Below are positions 33,829-42,177 of a DNA stretch of 64,000 bases, one piece after another (position 1 is the stretch's first letter; the number at the start of each line of letters is the position of its first letter). The position numbers were made by a program, and so were the translations under genes. Below the pieces are notes generated by a model. It had not been told where the DNA came from, searched no databases, and saw only the letters and a program-made list of their open reading frames with translations. The DNA is from Phycisphaerae bacterium. Lineage in GTDB: Bacteria > Planctomycetota > Phycisphaerae > UBA1845. The stretch is from positions 22,532 through 86,531 of the forward strand of contig JANQQK010000078.1 in the NCBI GenBank assembly GCA_028289375.1, written 5' to 3'.

Positions 33829-35190
33829 TCAATGATCGGCTGTGACGGCGGATGTCGCGGTTCGCCGGTAGATGCTGACCTGCGACTTGCCGCCATTCTT
33901 GCCCACGTACAACGCAGCATCTGCGAGCGCGAGCAGATCGTCGCCGTCGCGAGGCTTATGTTCGCGAAGTGATGCGACCCCAGCGCTCATCGACACCCGG
34001 GGCTGTACCTTCAGCAGCGATGCACGCTGGGCAAACAACTTGGTGATGCGGTCTGCCAGCAGGGCGGCATCGTCGGATGATGTGTCGAGCAGCAACGCCA
34101 CGAATTCATCACCGCCGTAGCGCAGCCCGATGTCGGTCGATCTCAGGCAGCCGTTGAGCAACTCGCCGATGAATTGCAGAACCTCGTCCCCCGCAGCGTG
34201 GCCGAGCTGGTCGTTCAGCGGTTTAAAGTTGTCGACATCGAAGATCACGATGGACAGGTCCTGGTCGTTGCGCTGCTGCTGCTCGAAAATCGGCCCGAGA
34301 CGATCGTTGAGGAGTCGGCGGTTCCCAAGGCTCGTAAGTGGATCGATCCAGGCCTCACGTTCGGCCTTTTCGAGCATGCTCTCGATCTGACGGGTTTGTT
34401 GTGCGACGCGCTGGTCGAGAGTCCGTTCAAGTCGGCCCGCGCGAGCGCGATGGGTGTGCCATTCATTGAGAATGCGGTCGACGTTGCGGGCAAGTTGGCC
34501 GAATTCGTCCGGACGTCTGCCCATGGTCGAGACCTTGCCCTCAGCGCCGGCGGCCGTCGCGGTGAGCAGCTCGGCCAGCGGCTTGTCAATCAGCAGGACG
34601 TGCATTCGGTGCAGCAACACCGTGCCCACCCCGATCATCGCGAGCGTGATTGGAATGACCCATCGGGCGTCGGTGCGCAGGTCTGCCCACCAGTTCCGGT
34701 GAGGCCTGAGCATGGCCAGGTGCGCACCGCGACCTGTCTTCGACCAGACCAGCTGTGACGGGTCGGCCCGCTCCGTCGATGTTCCCTCCGTCGAGGAGCG
34801 TGTCAGCGCAGTCGTTCCAACGGTCAGCGTGGTCGGCAGGTCGTGCGACACCACCAGGTCGGGTGGCTCGTATTGCAGAATGTGGCCATCGTCGTCAACG
34901 AGCAGGCATCCGTCGGCGGCGTCGGAGAATATGACCGCGTTGGCCCAGTAACGGAACAGCAGGTTTTGCGCGGTGGCGTCTTTCCCGGATGTGGCGAGCT
35001 CGGCACCAGCGTCCGCTAATAACGTAGTTCTTTGGTCGAGAGCGAGGGTGCGATTCTGCTGAAGCAGGCTGAACGCTACTGCGGCGAGGCAGACACCCAT
35101 CGCAAGCGCGATCGCGAAACCCCGTGCGGTCAGGGCATGAATGACATTTCGACGTGCAGGCACACGAAATTCCGATCGAGAGACTATCAT
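33829..35190 (-). CDS. Membrane-bound diguanylate cyclase (GGDEF)
   Basis: Makes c-di-GMP from two GTP. The 453-residue product has an N-terminal membrane segment (~20-40), a ~130-residue periplasmic sensor domain, a second segment (~165-185), a HAMP-like linker with a coiled coil (~200-275), and a GGDEF domain. R-Y-G-G-D-E-F carries the active site, and R-S-T-D placed five residues before it is a complete inhibitory I-site, so product feedback is expected. ATG 35190 is preferred over 35211. It is divergent from accA, whose leader may bind c-di-GMP. Confidence 0.93.
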   Translation of the reverse strand: MIVSRSEFRVPARRNVIHALTARGFAIALAMGVCLAAVAFSLLQQNRTLALDQRTTLLADAGAELATSGKDATAQNLLFRYWANAVIFSDAADGCLLVDDDGHILQYEPPDLVVSHDLPTTLTVGTTALTRSSTEGTSTERADPSQLVWSKTGRGAHLAMLRPHRNWWADLRTDARWVIPITLAMIGVGTVLLHRMHVLLIDKPLAELLTATAAGAEGKVSTMGRRPDEFGQLARNVDRILNEWHTHRARAGRLERTLDQRVAQQTRQIESMLEKAEREAWIDPLTSLGNRRLLNDRLGPIFEQQQRNDQDLSIVIFDVDNFKPLNDQLGHAAGDEVLQFIGELLNGCLRSTDIGLRYGGDEFVALLLDTSSDDAALLADRITKLFAQRASLLKVQPRVSMSAGVASLREHKPRDGDDLLALADAALYVGKNGGKSQVSIYRRTATSAVTADH

Positions 35191-35340
35191 CTGTCCAGTC
35201 GGCCGGGCCAATCCCGGCGGATGCCCCCGATATCGGCGTGGAACGGGTGGTGTTCGACATTTTCATACGCGTTGACCGATGAGTGTGTTGGTGTCCGGAA
35301 ACGACGTAATTTTCGTTTTTGCAGACAGATACAGCGCGTC
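35191..35340. other. Divergent spacer between diguanylate cyclase and accA leader
   Basis: The region must hold the cyclase promoter and probably the accA promoter, but no clear -35/-10 pair was read by eye. It contains a T-rich stretch (TTTTCGTTTTT near 35310) just before the structured accA leader. Confidence 0.35.
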
Positions 35341-35460
35341 GAGCACGTAGAGTAACCGGCACCAAGGGACGCAAAGCCGGAAAAAACCTTGCTCAACCAT
35401 TGGTTGGCGGTAGGGTATACAAGTTGGCGTGCGTCCCGGTGCTCTCGCGGTACACCGCGA
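35341..35460 (+). ncRNA. Structured 5' leader of accA, partly resembling a c-di-GMP-I (GEMM) riboswitch
   Basis: The segment GGGACGCAAAGCC (35366-35378) equals the most conserved stretch of the c-di-GMP-I aptamer, and AACC before it and GGTAG after it are placed as in that class. However, the P2 stem between AACC and GGGACGC is very short, so the aptamer is not complete by eye. GGGACGC can instead pair with GCGTCCC at 35431-35437 and GCACC with GGTGC at 35438-35442. A competing pairing joins GAGCAC (35341-35346) to GTGCTC (35439-35444). Mutually exclusive helices are what an expression platform would show. A CGCGG/CCGCG hairpin follows at 35447-35460. Confidence 0.35.
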
Positions 35461-35505
35461 ATGGGAACAAAACAGAATTACGACATCCAGCGACGGATCA
35501 ATTTG

Positions 35506-36657
35506 ATGGCTACACAGACAGTTCAGCCCCCCGCTTCCGGTGCGTCAATCAGCCCGGTGCAATACCTCGAATTTGAACAGCCTCTTTCCCGCATTGAGAA
35601 CGACATCTCGCTGCTCAGGGTGGAGCAGGAGCAGACAGGGCGGGATCTCGCGGCTGAGATCGCTCAGCAGGAATCCCGTTATCAGCAGCGGCTCAAGCGG
35701 CTGTATCAGCATCTGACCCCGTGGGAGACCGTGCTCGTTGCGCGGCACCCGCAGCGTCCGCTGATCATGGACCATATCAACAACTTCGTGTCCGACTTCT
35801 GTGAGCTGAGCGGTGATCGTACCTACGCCGACGACAAGGCGATTGTCACCGGCTTCGGGCGGATCGGCGGGCACAAGGTCATGATCGTCGGCCACAACAA
35901 GGGCAAGGACACGCGTGAACGCGTCGCGTGCAACTTTGGCTGTGCACACCCGGAAGGGTACCGCAAGGCGCTGCTCAAGATGCGGATGGCCGAGAAGTTC
36001 AAGCTGCCGGTGGTCTGCTTCATCGATACGCAGGGTGCGTTCCCGGGCATCGGCTCGGAAGAACGCGGCATCTCGCAGGCCATCGCCGTCAACATGATGG
36101 AAATGTCGCGACTGCGCACGCCGATCGTTTGCGTCGTGATCGGTGAGGGCGGCAGCGGCGGGGCGCTGGGTATCGGCGTCGGTGATCGCGTGGCCGTCAT
36201 GGAGCACAGCTTCTATTCGGTGATCTCTGCTGAGGGGTGTGCGGCGATTCTGTGGAAGACGCACGAGCAGAAGGCGCGTGCGGCTGAAGCGTTGAAGTTC
36301 ACCGGTAAGCACCTGAAGCGACTCGATCTGATCGACGACATCATTCCCGAGCCGGTCGGTGGCGGGCATCGCGATCCGCTGCAGGCGTCGGCCAACCTCG
36401 AGAAATATCTGATCAACACGCTCCGCGATCTGAAGCGGCCCAAGGTCGAGACGCTGCTCAAGCGTCGGTACGATCGGTTCCGCAACATCGCGAGCTTCTT
36501 CGATTCGCCGGCTGACGCGGAAAAGGCCAAGCCCAAGACGCAGAAGCGTGCGACGCCGCAGTCGCGTTTGGCAACGTCGAACGGCGGCACGGCGACCACC
36601 ACGCGTCGCAAGGCGGCCGCGCGTCAGAGTGAATCGGCAGTCGCGGCTGAGTCCTGA
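35506..36657 (+). CDS. accA: Acetyl-CoA carboxylase carboxyltransferase subunit alpha
   Basis: Alpha half of the carboxyltransferase that makes malonyl-CoA, the first step of fatty acid synthesis. The 383-residue product starts near Y-L-E-F-E-Q-P, carries the crotonase-fold core (G-D-R-T-Y-A-D-D, G-H-N-K-G-K-D-T, G-E-G-G-S-G-G-A) and ends with a ~65-residue basic, low-complexity tail (R-R-K-A-A-A-R) absent from the usual ~320-residue family members. ATG 35506 is chosen by family start; an in-frame ATG at 35461 would add 15 residues. accD is not in the window. Divergent from a diguanylate cyclase gene. Confidence 0.95.
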   Translation: MATQTVQPPASGASISPVQYLEFEQPLSRIENDISLLRVEQEQTGRDLAAEIAQQESRYQQRLKRLYQHLTPWETVLVARHPQRPLIMDHINNFVSDFCELSGDRTYADDKAIVTGFGRIGGHKVMIVGHNKGKDTRERVACNFGCAHPEGYRKALLKMRMAEKFKLPVVCFIDTQGAFPGIGSEERGISQAIAVNMMEMSRLRTPIVCVVIGEGGSGGALGIGVGDRVAVMEHSFYSVISAEGCAAILWKTHEQKARAAEALKFTGKHLKRLDLIDDIIPEPVGGGHRDPLQASANLEKYLINTLRDLKRPKVETLLKRRYDRFRNIASFFDSPADAEKAKPKTQKRATPQSRLATSNGGTATTTRRKAAARQSESAVAAES

Positions 36658-36686
36658 CGGAGCGTCGCGAGCATCACACAAGCAAG

Positions 36687-36708
36687 TCCGAGCGCCCGTA
36701 GGCTCGGA
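36687..36708 (+). terminator. Hairpin after accA, possible terminator
   Basis: A perfect 7-bp stem TCCGAGC/GCTCGGA with an 8-nt loop starts 30 nt past the accA stop. No T run follows, so it may only protect the 3' end. Confidence 0.35.
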
Positions 36709-36827
36709 AGACTCACCCTGGAATCTCACATCATCGGTAATCGATAGGGCTGTCGGTGCGTCCTGTTTTGCCTTCCGTGTGCCGAATCCCGAGCTTTCGA
36801 ACAGGCGCAATTTCAACATTCTCTGAT

Positions 36828-36856
36828 TTGAATTGCGATTTATTGAAAGTTATAAT
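36828..36856 (+). promoter_or_regulatory. Strong sigma70-type promoter of the FG-GAP protein gene
   Basis: TTGAAT (36828-36833) and a perfect TATAAT (36851-36856) are 17 nt apart. The start codon at 36985 lies about 120 nt further, leaving an untranslated leader in which nothing else was recognised. The rest of 36658-36984 holds only the accA hairpin. Confidence 0.6.
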
Positions 36857-36984
36857 CGACGCCTGTTCGATTCGGAAATTCTTCACGATCGCGGGTGAGG
36901 CGTGCGTTTGCTTGGTCGCATCATCGCCACGTGGTCGATCGGGTGTCCGTGCAGGTTCCAATTCACAGATCGAGGACAAATGGC

Positions 36985-39363
36985 ATGTCGATGGTGCTGA
37001 AGAGGCGGGTGTTGGTGTTGCCGGCATTGGTGATGGCGTTGCTGTCGGCCCCGACCGTATGGGGTCAGTGCATGCACGCCGACCCCGACGGCAGCGGCAC
37101 GGTGGATCTGGCCGATTTCTCGGTATTGGCTGACTGCGCCACAGGCCCCGATGGCGGCCCATTGCAACCCGGCTGCGGCCCGCTTGATCGCGACGCTGAC
37201 GGGGATGTCGACCTACTCGACTTCGGCGAGTTTCAGCGCGTGAATGGCGTAACGCTCGGCACGGCGCTGTTTGAGTTTCCGCCACTACAGCAGATTGATG
37301 TGGGAGATGGACCGCGCTCAATTGCCACGGGCGACCTGGATGCCGACGGTGACATTGATCTGGTCGTATCGCATAGAGACAGCGATTATTTCATGATTCT
37401 CCTTAACAACGGAGAAGGTACGTTTGCAAACGAAGCAACATACGTCTTGGGCGGTGTCCTTGGTTTCGTGGCAACAGGCGACTTGGACGGCGACGGTGAT
37501 CTGGACATAGCCGCTTCAAGTCGCGAGGGTCGATTCGTGTCGGTCTTTCTGAATAGCGGAGATGGGGTATTTTCGCTCGATGAGGTCTACGAATTACCTT
37601 CGCTCCCCAGTTCGGTGGCCATTCGTGATCTGGACGGTGATGGTGCGCTCGATTTGGTGCTTCCTACTAACTCGGGCGCAGTCTGGATTTTTCTTGGTAA
37701 TGGCGACGCTACTTTCGCCGACGCCGTTTCCTACGGTACGGGTACGGACCCGCGCGATGTCGCCATCGGTGATTTGGATGGCGACGGATATCTTGACTTG
37801 GCAGTCCTCAACTTCAGCAGTCGCAACGTATCCGTGCTCCTAAATCACGGCGACGGTACGTTCGCAAACGACGTACTGTACGACGTCGATTTTCAGCCCC
37901 TTTCCTTGGATGTCGGGGATATGGACGGCGACGGAGATCTTGACATCGTCGTGTCCGATGCAGGCAACGATTTCGCGGACATTGCTGTCCTTTTGAATAG
38001 TGGTGGTGGCACATTTCCGAGCGAATTGCTCCTCCAGTCAGGTTATGAGCCCCGCTCCGTGACACTATGTGACCTAGACGATGACGGTGATCTCGATCTG
38101 GCTATGGCCAACCCCGACGACATTTCGATTCTCCTGAACAACGGCGACGCAACGTTCGCAGGCGACATCCGATACCCGACGGGCGACCGCCCGACGTACT
38201 TGGCCGTGAGTGACCTGGATGGAGACGAAGACCTTGATTTCGCCGTGGCAAACTTTTCCAGCGACAACGTTTCGATCCTCGTCGGCAACGCAGATGGCTC
38301 ATTTGTCGGCGAAGTCCGCTATGGAACACGCCGTAATCCACGATCTATGGCCATTGGTGACGTGGATAGCGACGGTGACCTTGACTTGGTCATATGCAAC
38401 TACTTCGGTCGTGCTGTTTCCGTTCACCCCAACAATGGAGACGGTGCCTTCGCGGCCCACACGCACTACTTCGTAGAGGGCATTGGGATTCCGCGTTCCG
38501 CAGCCACGGGCGACTTCAATGCAGATGGGCATCTCGACCTCGCGGTGGTTGATAGTGCGGGTGCGGCAACAAACCTCACGATCTTCGTAAACAACGGCGA
38601 CGGGACATTCCCGAACTATGGGATGTCGTATTTCACAACGGGGGGGACGCCCTCGGGTGTCGCCGCAGGAGATCTGGACGGTGACGGCGATCTGGACTTG
38701 GTTGTGGTTCACTTTGGAGATTCGAATGGCCGCATCTCTGTCATGTTGAACAGTGGAGACGGTACGTTCCCACAAGCTGTGCTCTACGAGACAGGTGAAT
38801 GGTCCTACGCGGTGGCTGTCGGTGATCTGGACGGAGACGACGATCTTGATATGGCCGTGGTAAACCGAGAGAGCGACGACGTCTCGATCCTCTTGAACTT
38901 AGGCGACGGGACGTTTGCTGACGACGTGCGTTACGGAGTAGGCGATGGTCCGACTGCGTTGGCGATGGGTGATTTGAACGGCGATGGGGCTCTAGATTTG
39001 GCTGTGGCAAACCGGTTCGGAGGAAACAGCGTGTCGATTCTCTTCAACATTGGTGACGGTTCGTTCGCCGACGATGTACGGTATGACGTGGGCGAGAGTC
39101 CGTCTTCGGTTGCCGTCGTCGACTTGGATGGAGACGGCGACCTCGATCTGGCTGTGACGGAATGGGATTGGGACGCTGACTCCCTCGTCGTCCTTCAGAA
39201 CGCGGGTGATGGAACGTTTTCGACTCTTGAACGCTTCAGCGTCGGGGGCAATCCGATCGTTGTTGTTGGGGGCGACATGGACGGCGATGGCGACCTCGAT
39301 CTCACCGTCGTCAATCAAACTGACGATAGCGTCTCAGTGCTACTCACCGAGTGTGTTCCGTGA
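36985..39363 (+). CDS. Exported FG-GAP/VCBS repeat protein with N-terminal dockerin-like repeats
   Basis: A 792-residue secreted protein. The signal peptide (V-L-V-L-P-A-L-V-M-A-L-L, cut near W-G-Q) is followed at ~35-85 by two dockerin-like Ca-binding loops (D-P-D-G-S-G-T-V-D-L and D-R-D-A-D-G-D-V-D-L). Then come 14 FG-GAP-type units, each ~45-47 residues with a D-x-D-G-D-x-x-D-x-x-V core, likely two seven-bladed beta-propellers. It ends V-L-L-T-E-C-V-P with no sorting tag. Such proteins bind carbohydrate or cell-surface partners; the exact ligand is unknown. Dockerin loops usually sit at the C-terminus, so their N-terminal place is unusual. Confidence 0.85.
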   Translation: MSMVLKRRVLVLPALVMALLSAPTVWGQCMHADPDGSGTVDLADFSVLADCATGPDGGPLQPGCGPLDRDADGDVDLLDFGEFQRVNGVTLGTALFEFPPLQQIDVGDGPRSIATGDLDADGDIDLVVSHRDSDYFMILLNNGEGTFANEATYVLGGVLGFVATGDLDGDGDLDIAASSREGRFVSVFLNSGDGVFSLDEVYELPSLPSSVAIRDLDGDGALDLVLPTNSGAVWIFLGNGDATFADAVSYGTGTDPRDVAIGDLDGDGYLDLAVLNFSSRNVSVLLNHGDGTFANDVLYDVDFQPLSLDVGDMDGDGDLDIVVSDAGNDFADIAVLLNSGGGTFPSELLLQSGYEPRSVTLCDLDDDGDLDLAMANPDDISILLNNGDATFAGDIRYPTGDRPTYLAVSDLDGDEDLDFAVANFSSDNVSILVGNADGSFVGEVRYGTRRNPRSMAIGDVDSDGDLDLVICNYFGRAVSVHPNNGDGAFAAHTHYFVEGIGIPRSAATGDFNADGHLDLAVVDSAGAATNLTIFVNNGDGTFPNYGMSYFTTGGTPSGVAAGDLDGDGDLDLVVVHFGDSNGRISVMLNSGDGTFPQAVLYETGEWSYAVAVGDLDGDDDLDMAVVNRESDDVSILLNLGDGTFADDVRYGVGDGPTALAMGDLNGDGALDLAVANRFGGNSVSILFNIGDGSFADDVRYDVGESPSSVAVVDLDGDGDLDLAVTEWDWDADSLVVLQNAGDGTFSTLERFSVGGNPIVVVGGDMDGDGDLDLTVVNQTDDSVSVLLTECVP

Positions 39364-39421
39364 TCCTTGCGACGAATTACCCTGGCTGCCAGTGGTGCAG
39401 TCTTCGGTCTTTCCTTTTGCC

Positions 39422-40045
39422 ATGAAGAAGCACGTCATTGGTGATCGGGATGGGGCGTCGGTGGTCCTGGTGCTGGCGGGGATGCATGGGGATGAGCCGA
39501 AGGGGGTTGATCTCGCGCGGCGGTTTCTGGATTGGGGGAAATCGCGAGCAACCCGATACCGCGTGATTGTGGTGCCGGTGGTCAATCCGACCGGGTACGC
39601 GCGGCGGCGGCGGGTGACGGATTCGGGCGTCGATCTGAATCGCAACTTTCCAACCGACAACTGGTGCACGGGGCGGAAGCGGTCGCGGTACTATCCCGGT
39701 CCGTCGCCGGCGTCGGAACCTGAGACGCGGTGGCTGATGCGGCTGATCCGGCGTGAGCAGCCAAAGCGCATCGTGACCATCCATTCGATCAGCCGGGATC
39801 AATTCTGCAACAATTATGATGGGCCCGGGAAGCGGCTGGCGGAGATGATGGCGCGGCGGAACGGCTATCCGGTGCGGGCGAGCATCGGCTATCCCACGCC
39901 GGGCAGTTTCGGGCGGTGGGCAGGTGATGGGCTTGGAATTGCGACGGTGACGCTTGAACTGCCGTCGCACCATTCGGGCAAGCGGTGCTGGGCGGACAAC
40001 CGAGATGCGTTGGCGGCTGCGTCTGGGATGCGTGGCGGTCAATAG
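39422..40045 (+). CDS. M14-family zinc carboxypeptidase/amidase (MpaA-like)
   Basis: A 207-residue minimal zinc carboxypeptidase. H22-G-D-E25 in A-G-M-H-G-D-E-P supplies two zinc ligands, and T-I-H-S-I-S the third. The general base Glu is in V-T-L-E-L-P. R-N-F-P and N-P-T-G-Y fit the substrate pocket of the murein tripeptide amidase MpaA, so it may trim cell-wall peptides, although other M14 substrates are possible. The start at ATG 39422 is taken because homology begins there; no good ribosome site precedes it and the frame is open further upstream into the preceding gene. Confidence 0.82.
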   Translation: MKKHVIGDRDGASVVLVLAGMHGDEPKGVDLARRFLDWGKSRATRYRVIVVPVVNPTGYARRRRVTDSGVDLNRNFPTDNWCTGRKRSRYYPGPSPASEPETRWLMRLIRREQPKRIVTIHSISRDQFCNNYDGPGKRLAEMMARRNGYPVRASIGYPTPGSFGRWAGDGLGIATVTLELPSHHSGKRCWADNRDALAAASGMRGGQ

Positions 40046-40054
40046 GGCAGCGAC

Positions 40055-40080
40055 GCCCGAGCCGTCAGACCGGCCCGGGC
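40055..40080. terminator. Bidirectional hairpin between convergent genes
   Basis: A 10-bp stem GCCCGAGCCG/CGGCCCGGGC (one wobble on each reading) with a 6-nt loop sits between the stop of the carboxypeptidase gene (40045) and the stop of the small minus-strand ORF (40100). It lacks T runs but is well placed to end both transcripts. Confidence 0.5.
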
Positions 40081-40099
40081 GCCTCTGCAGGGAGCATGT

Positions 40100-40204
40100 C
40101 TAAGCACCCAAGCCGAACAGCGACAGGATGTTGCCAACGATGCCGTTGGTGATCGCGTCGAGGATCTGGGCGAACACGTCATTGAAAATCGTTTCGAAGA
40201 ACAT
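40100..40204 (-). CDS. 34-residue hydrophobic small protein
   Basis: A short gene with an excellent ribosome site, AAGGAG 7 nt before ATG 40204. The peptide starts M-F-F-E-T-I-F-N-D-V and continues with I-L-D-A-I-T-N-G-I-V and I-L-S-L-F-G-L-G-A, an amphipathic to hydrophobic helix long enough to lie in or on a membrane. A strong hairpin follows its stop. Not recognised; it may be a leader or stress peptide. The 282 nt upstream, 40205-40486, hold the leader of the next plus-strand gene and a small inverted repeat ATTTC/GAAAT near 40346. Confidence 0.5.
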   Translation of the reverse strand: MFFETIFNDVFAQILDAITNGIVGNILSLFGLGA

Positions 40205-40486
40205 GGGGAATCTCCTTGGCCCGTGACGGATTCGGCTCGCGCGCTCGATGGCCGGCACCGCTGCTGGGCGATTACGGTTTCACTTCATACGAGGTTGGAC
40301 CGGTCGGGGTGATGCTCGGTCTGACTAAGTTTCCGGGCAAGATAATTTCTCGTTGTGAAATAATTCGTCGTGGAAATGTTGTTTCGGATGTTGTTCAGTG
40401 GGACTCGCACGCCCAACATTTGCGCGGAACGCTGGCTTTCGGCGGGCCTTGCGATTCGCGGTGTCTATCGAAGAGGAGCGGTGGCG

Positions 40487-40882
40487 ATGGTTGGCAAGAA
40501 GGTAGTCTCAGGGGCATCGGTCTTTGTGGTTCGCGATGTCGTGCGGTCTGCGGAATACTACCGCGACGCGTTGGGCTTTCGTTTTTCGGAATTCTGGGGT
40601 GAGCCTCCGGTGTTCTGCATGGTATGGCGTGATGAGCAGTGCGTCATGCTGTCGCAGGTGGCAGATGAGACGCTGATACGACCGGTGTCCAGCGTGGCCG
40701 AGGACCTGTGGGATGCGTATTTGTGGGTCAACGATGCGAACGCTTTCTTCGGCGAGTTGCGGGATGCCGGTGCGTGCGTGAAGTACGAGCCACGCGAGAC
40801 CTACTACGGTGTGCGGGAGTTCGCGGTGATCGATCCGGATGGGTATGTCATTGCGTTTGGTGAGGAACTGCCGGACACTTGA
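40487..40882 (+). CDS. VOC-superfamily (glyoxalase/bleomycin resistance-like) protein
   Basis: A 131-residue metal-binding or ligand-sequestering beta-alpha-beta protein. Visible are V-R-D-V-V-R-S-A-E-Y-Y-R-D-A-L-G-F at the N-terminus and F-A-V-I-D-P-D-G-Y-V-I-A-F-G-E at the end, both VOC hallmarks. GAGGAG lies ~8 nt before the ATG at 40487. It is followed at 34 nt by two DinB-like genes and an FMN reductase-like gene, all co-directional. The substrate is unknown. Confidence 0.9.
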   Translation: MVGKKVVSGASVFVVRDVVRSAEYYRDALGFRFSEFWGEPPVFCMVWRDEQCVMLSQVADETLIRPVSSVAEDLWDAYLWVNDANAFFGELRDAGACVKYEPRETYYGVREFAVIDPDGYVIAFGEELPDT

Positions 40883-40916
40883 TGCGGAGTCGAACGCCTC
40901 ACGGAGGGCTGGGCAG

Positions 40917-41414
40917 ATGTGTGTAAGCGGGCAGGATGTCGGGTTGGCGGCGTTGCGTTTCTCGCGGAAGTTGCTGAGCGGCATGCTGGATGCGACTCCG
41001 GACGGGATGTGGTGTGCGCAGCCAGTGGCGGGGATCAACCATCCGTTGTGGCTGATGGGGCATGTGGCGTGGGAGGATGATGACATTCTCGTGACGCTGA
41101 CGGGCGGTGCATCGGCGCTGCCGGATGGGTGGAAGGCGATGTTCGGCACGGGATCGAAACCGTCGTCCAGCCTCAATGACTATCCGCCGGTGTCGGAGGT
41201 GCGGCGCTGTTTCGACATGACGCGCGAATCGTTATTAGCGTGGTATGGCGGGTTGGATGAGGCGACGTTGGCATCACCGTTGCCGGATGCGTTGCAGGGG
41301 ACGGCGGAGAGTTACGCGGCGCTGGCTGGGACGTTGGCGTGGCATGAGGGCTTGCATGCGGGGCAGCTGACCGTTGCGCGGAAGCTGATGGGGTTGCCAC
41401 CGGTGTTTATGTGA
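40917..41414 (+). CDS. DinB-like four-helix-bundle protein, copy 1
   Basis: A 165-residue DinB/YfiT-type metal-binding protein. Three histidines fit the usual Ni/Zn site: G-I-N-H-P-L-W-L-M-G-H (~43-50) and A-W-H-E-G-L-H (~147). These proteins act as thiol transferases (bacillithiol or similar) or have unknown roles. GGAGG lies 9 nt upstream of the ATG. A paralogue of the same length follows at 41506. Confidence 0.85.
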   Translation: MCVSGQDVGLAALRFSRKLLSGMLDATPDGMWCAQPVAGINHPLWLMGHVAWEDDDILVTLTGGASALPDGWKAMFGTGSKPSSSLNDYPPVSEVRRCFDMTRESLLAWYGGLDEATLASPLPDALQGTAESYAALAGTLAWHEGLHAGQLTVARKLMGLPPVFM

Positions 41415-41505
41415 TGTGGTTCGACGGGCTGATGTCGCAGAACTAATGATGGGCCATACGATCTTCAGCGCGAGCCGGCGAACGAAACGAATGGAGGCAT
41501 AGAGG

Positions 41506-42003
41506 ATGAGCGTGCGAGGGCAGGATGTTGGGATGGCGGCGATGGTCTTTTCGCGGAAGACGATGAACGGGTTTCTCGATTCGATTCCCGAGGACAAGTG
41601 GTGTCATCAGGCGACGGCGGGGTGCAATCACCCGTTGTGGCTGGTGGGGCACATCGCGTGGACAGATGATTACTTTTTGCAGACGCTGGCGGGGAAGGAG
41701 TCGGCGATTCCGGAGAGTTGGGCGGAGACGTTCGGCATGGGATCGAAACCGACGGACTCGATGCGTGACTATCCGCCGGTGGCGGAAGTACGGGAGCATT
41801 TCAATGCTGTGCGTGAATCGCTGCTTGCGTGGTATGGCGGGTTGAATGATGAGCAGTTGGCGCAGCCATTGCCGGAGCAGTTGGCGGGTTTTGCGCCGAA
41901 CCATGCGGCGCTTGGGGCGACGATGGCGTGGCATGAAGGAATGCACACGGGGCAGTTGACGATGGCGCGGAAGTCGTTGGGGTTGGAGCCGATTTTTGGG
42001 TAG
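41506..42003 (+). CDS. DinB-like four-helix-bundle protein, copy 2
   Basis: Tandem paralogue of the preceding gene, also 165 residues and collinear without gaps by eye. Shared blocks include R-G-Q-D-V-G / S-G-Q-D-V-G at the start, N-H-P-L-W-L, G-S-K-P, D-Y-P-P-V, R-E-S-L-L-A-W-Y-G-G-L and the second metal half W-H-E-G-M-H-T-G-Q-L. An AGAGG ribosome site touches the ATG. The pair probably arose by local duplication. Confidence 0.85.
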   Translation: MSVRGQDVGMAAMVFSRKTMNGFLDSIPEDKWCHQATAGCNHPLWLVGHIAWTDDYFLQTLAGKESAIPESWAETFGMGSKPTDSMRDYPPVAEVREHFNAVRESLLAWYGGLNDEQLAQPLPEQLAGFAPNHAALGATMAWHEGMHTGQLTMARKSLGLEPIFG

Positions 42004-42177
42004 GGTGGTGTTGCGGCGGGCGGATTGCGCGATGGCGCGCGAAGCGTTGTTCCCCGCGCAATGAGGAGAGTGATTGCGTGACAGTGGCTGGCGTGGGTTG
42101 TTCCCAGAAAATTCGACTCCCCCAATCCCGGCGCGCCGGGAAAGCGATGGGCCACCCTGCCAAGAGGAGAATGAACT

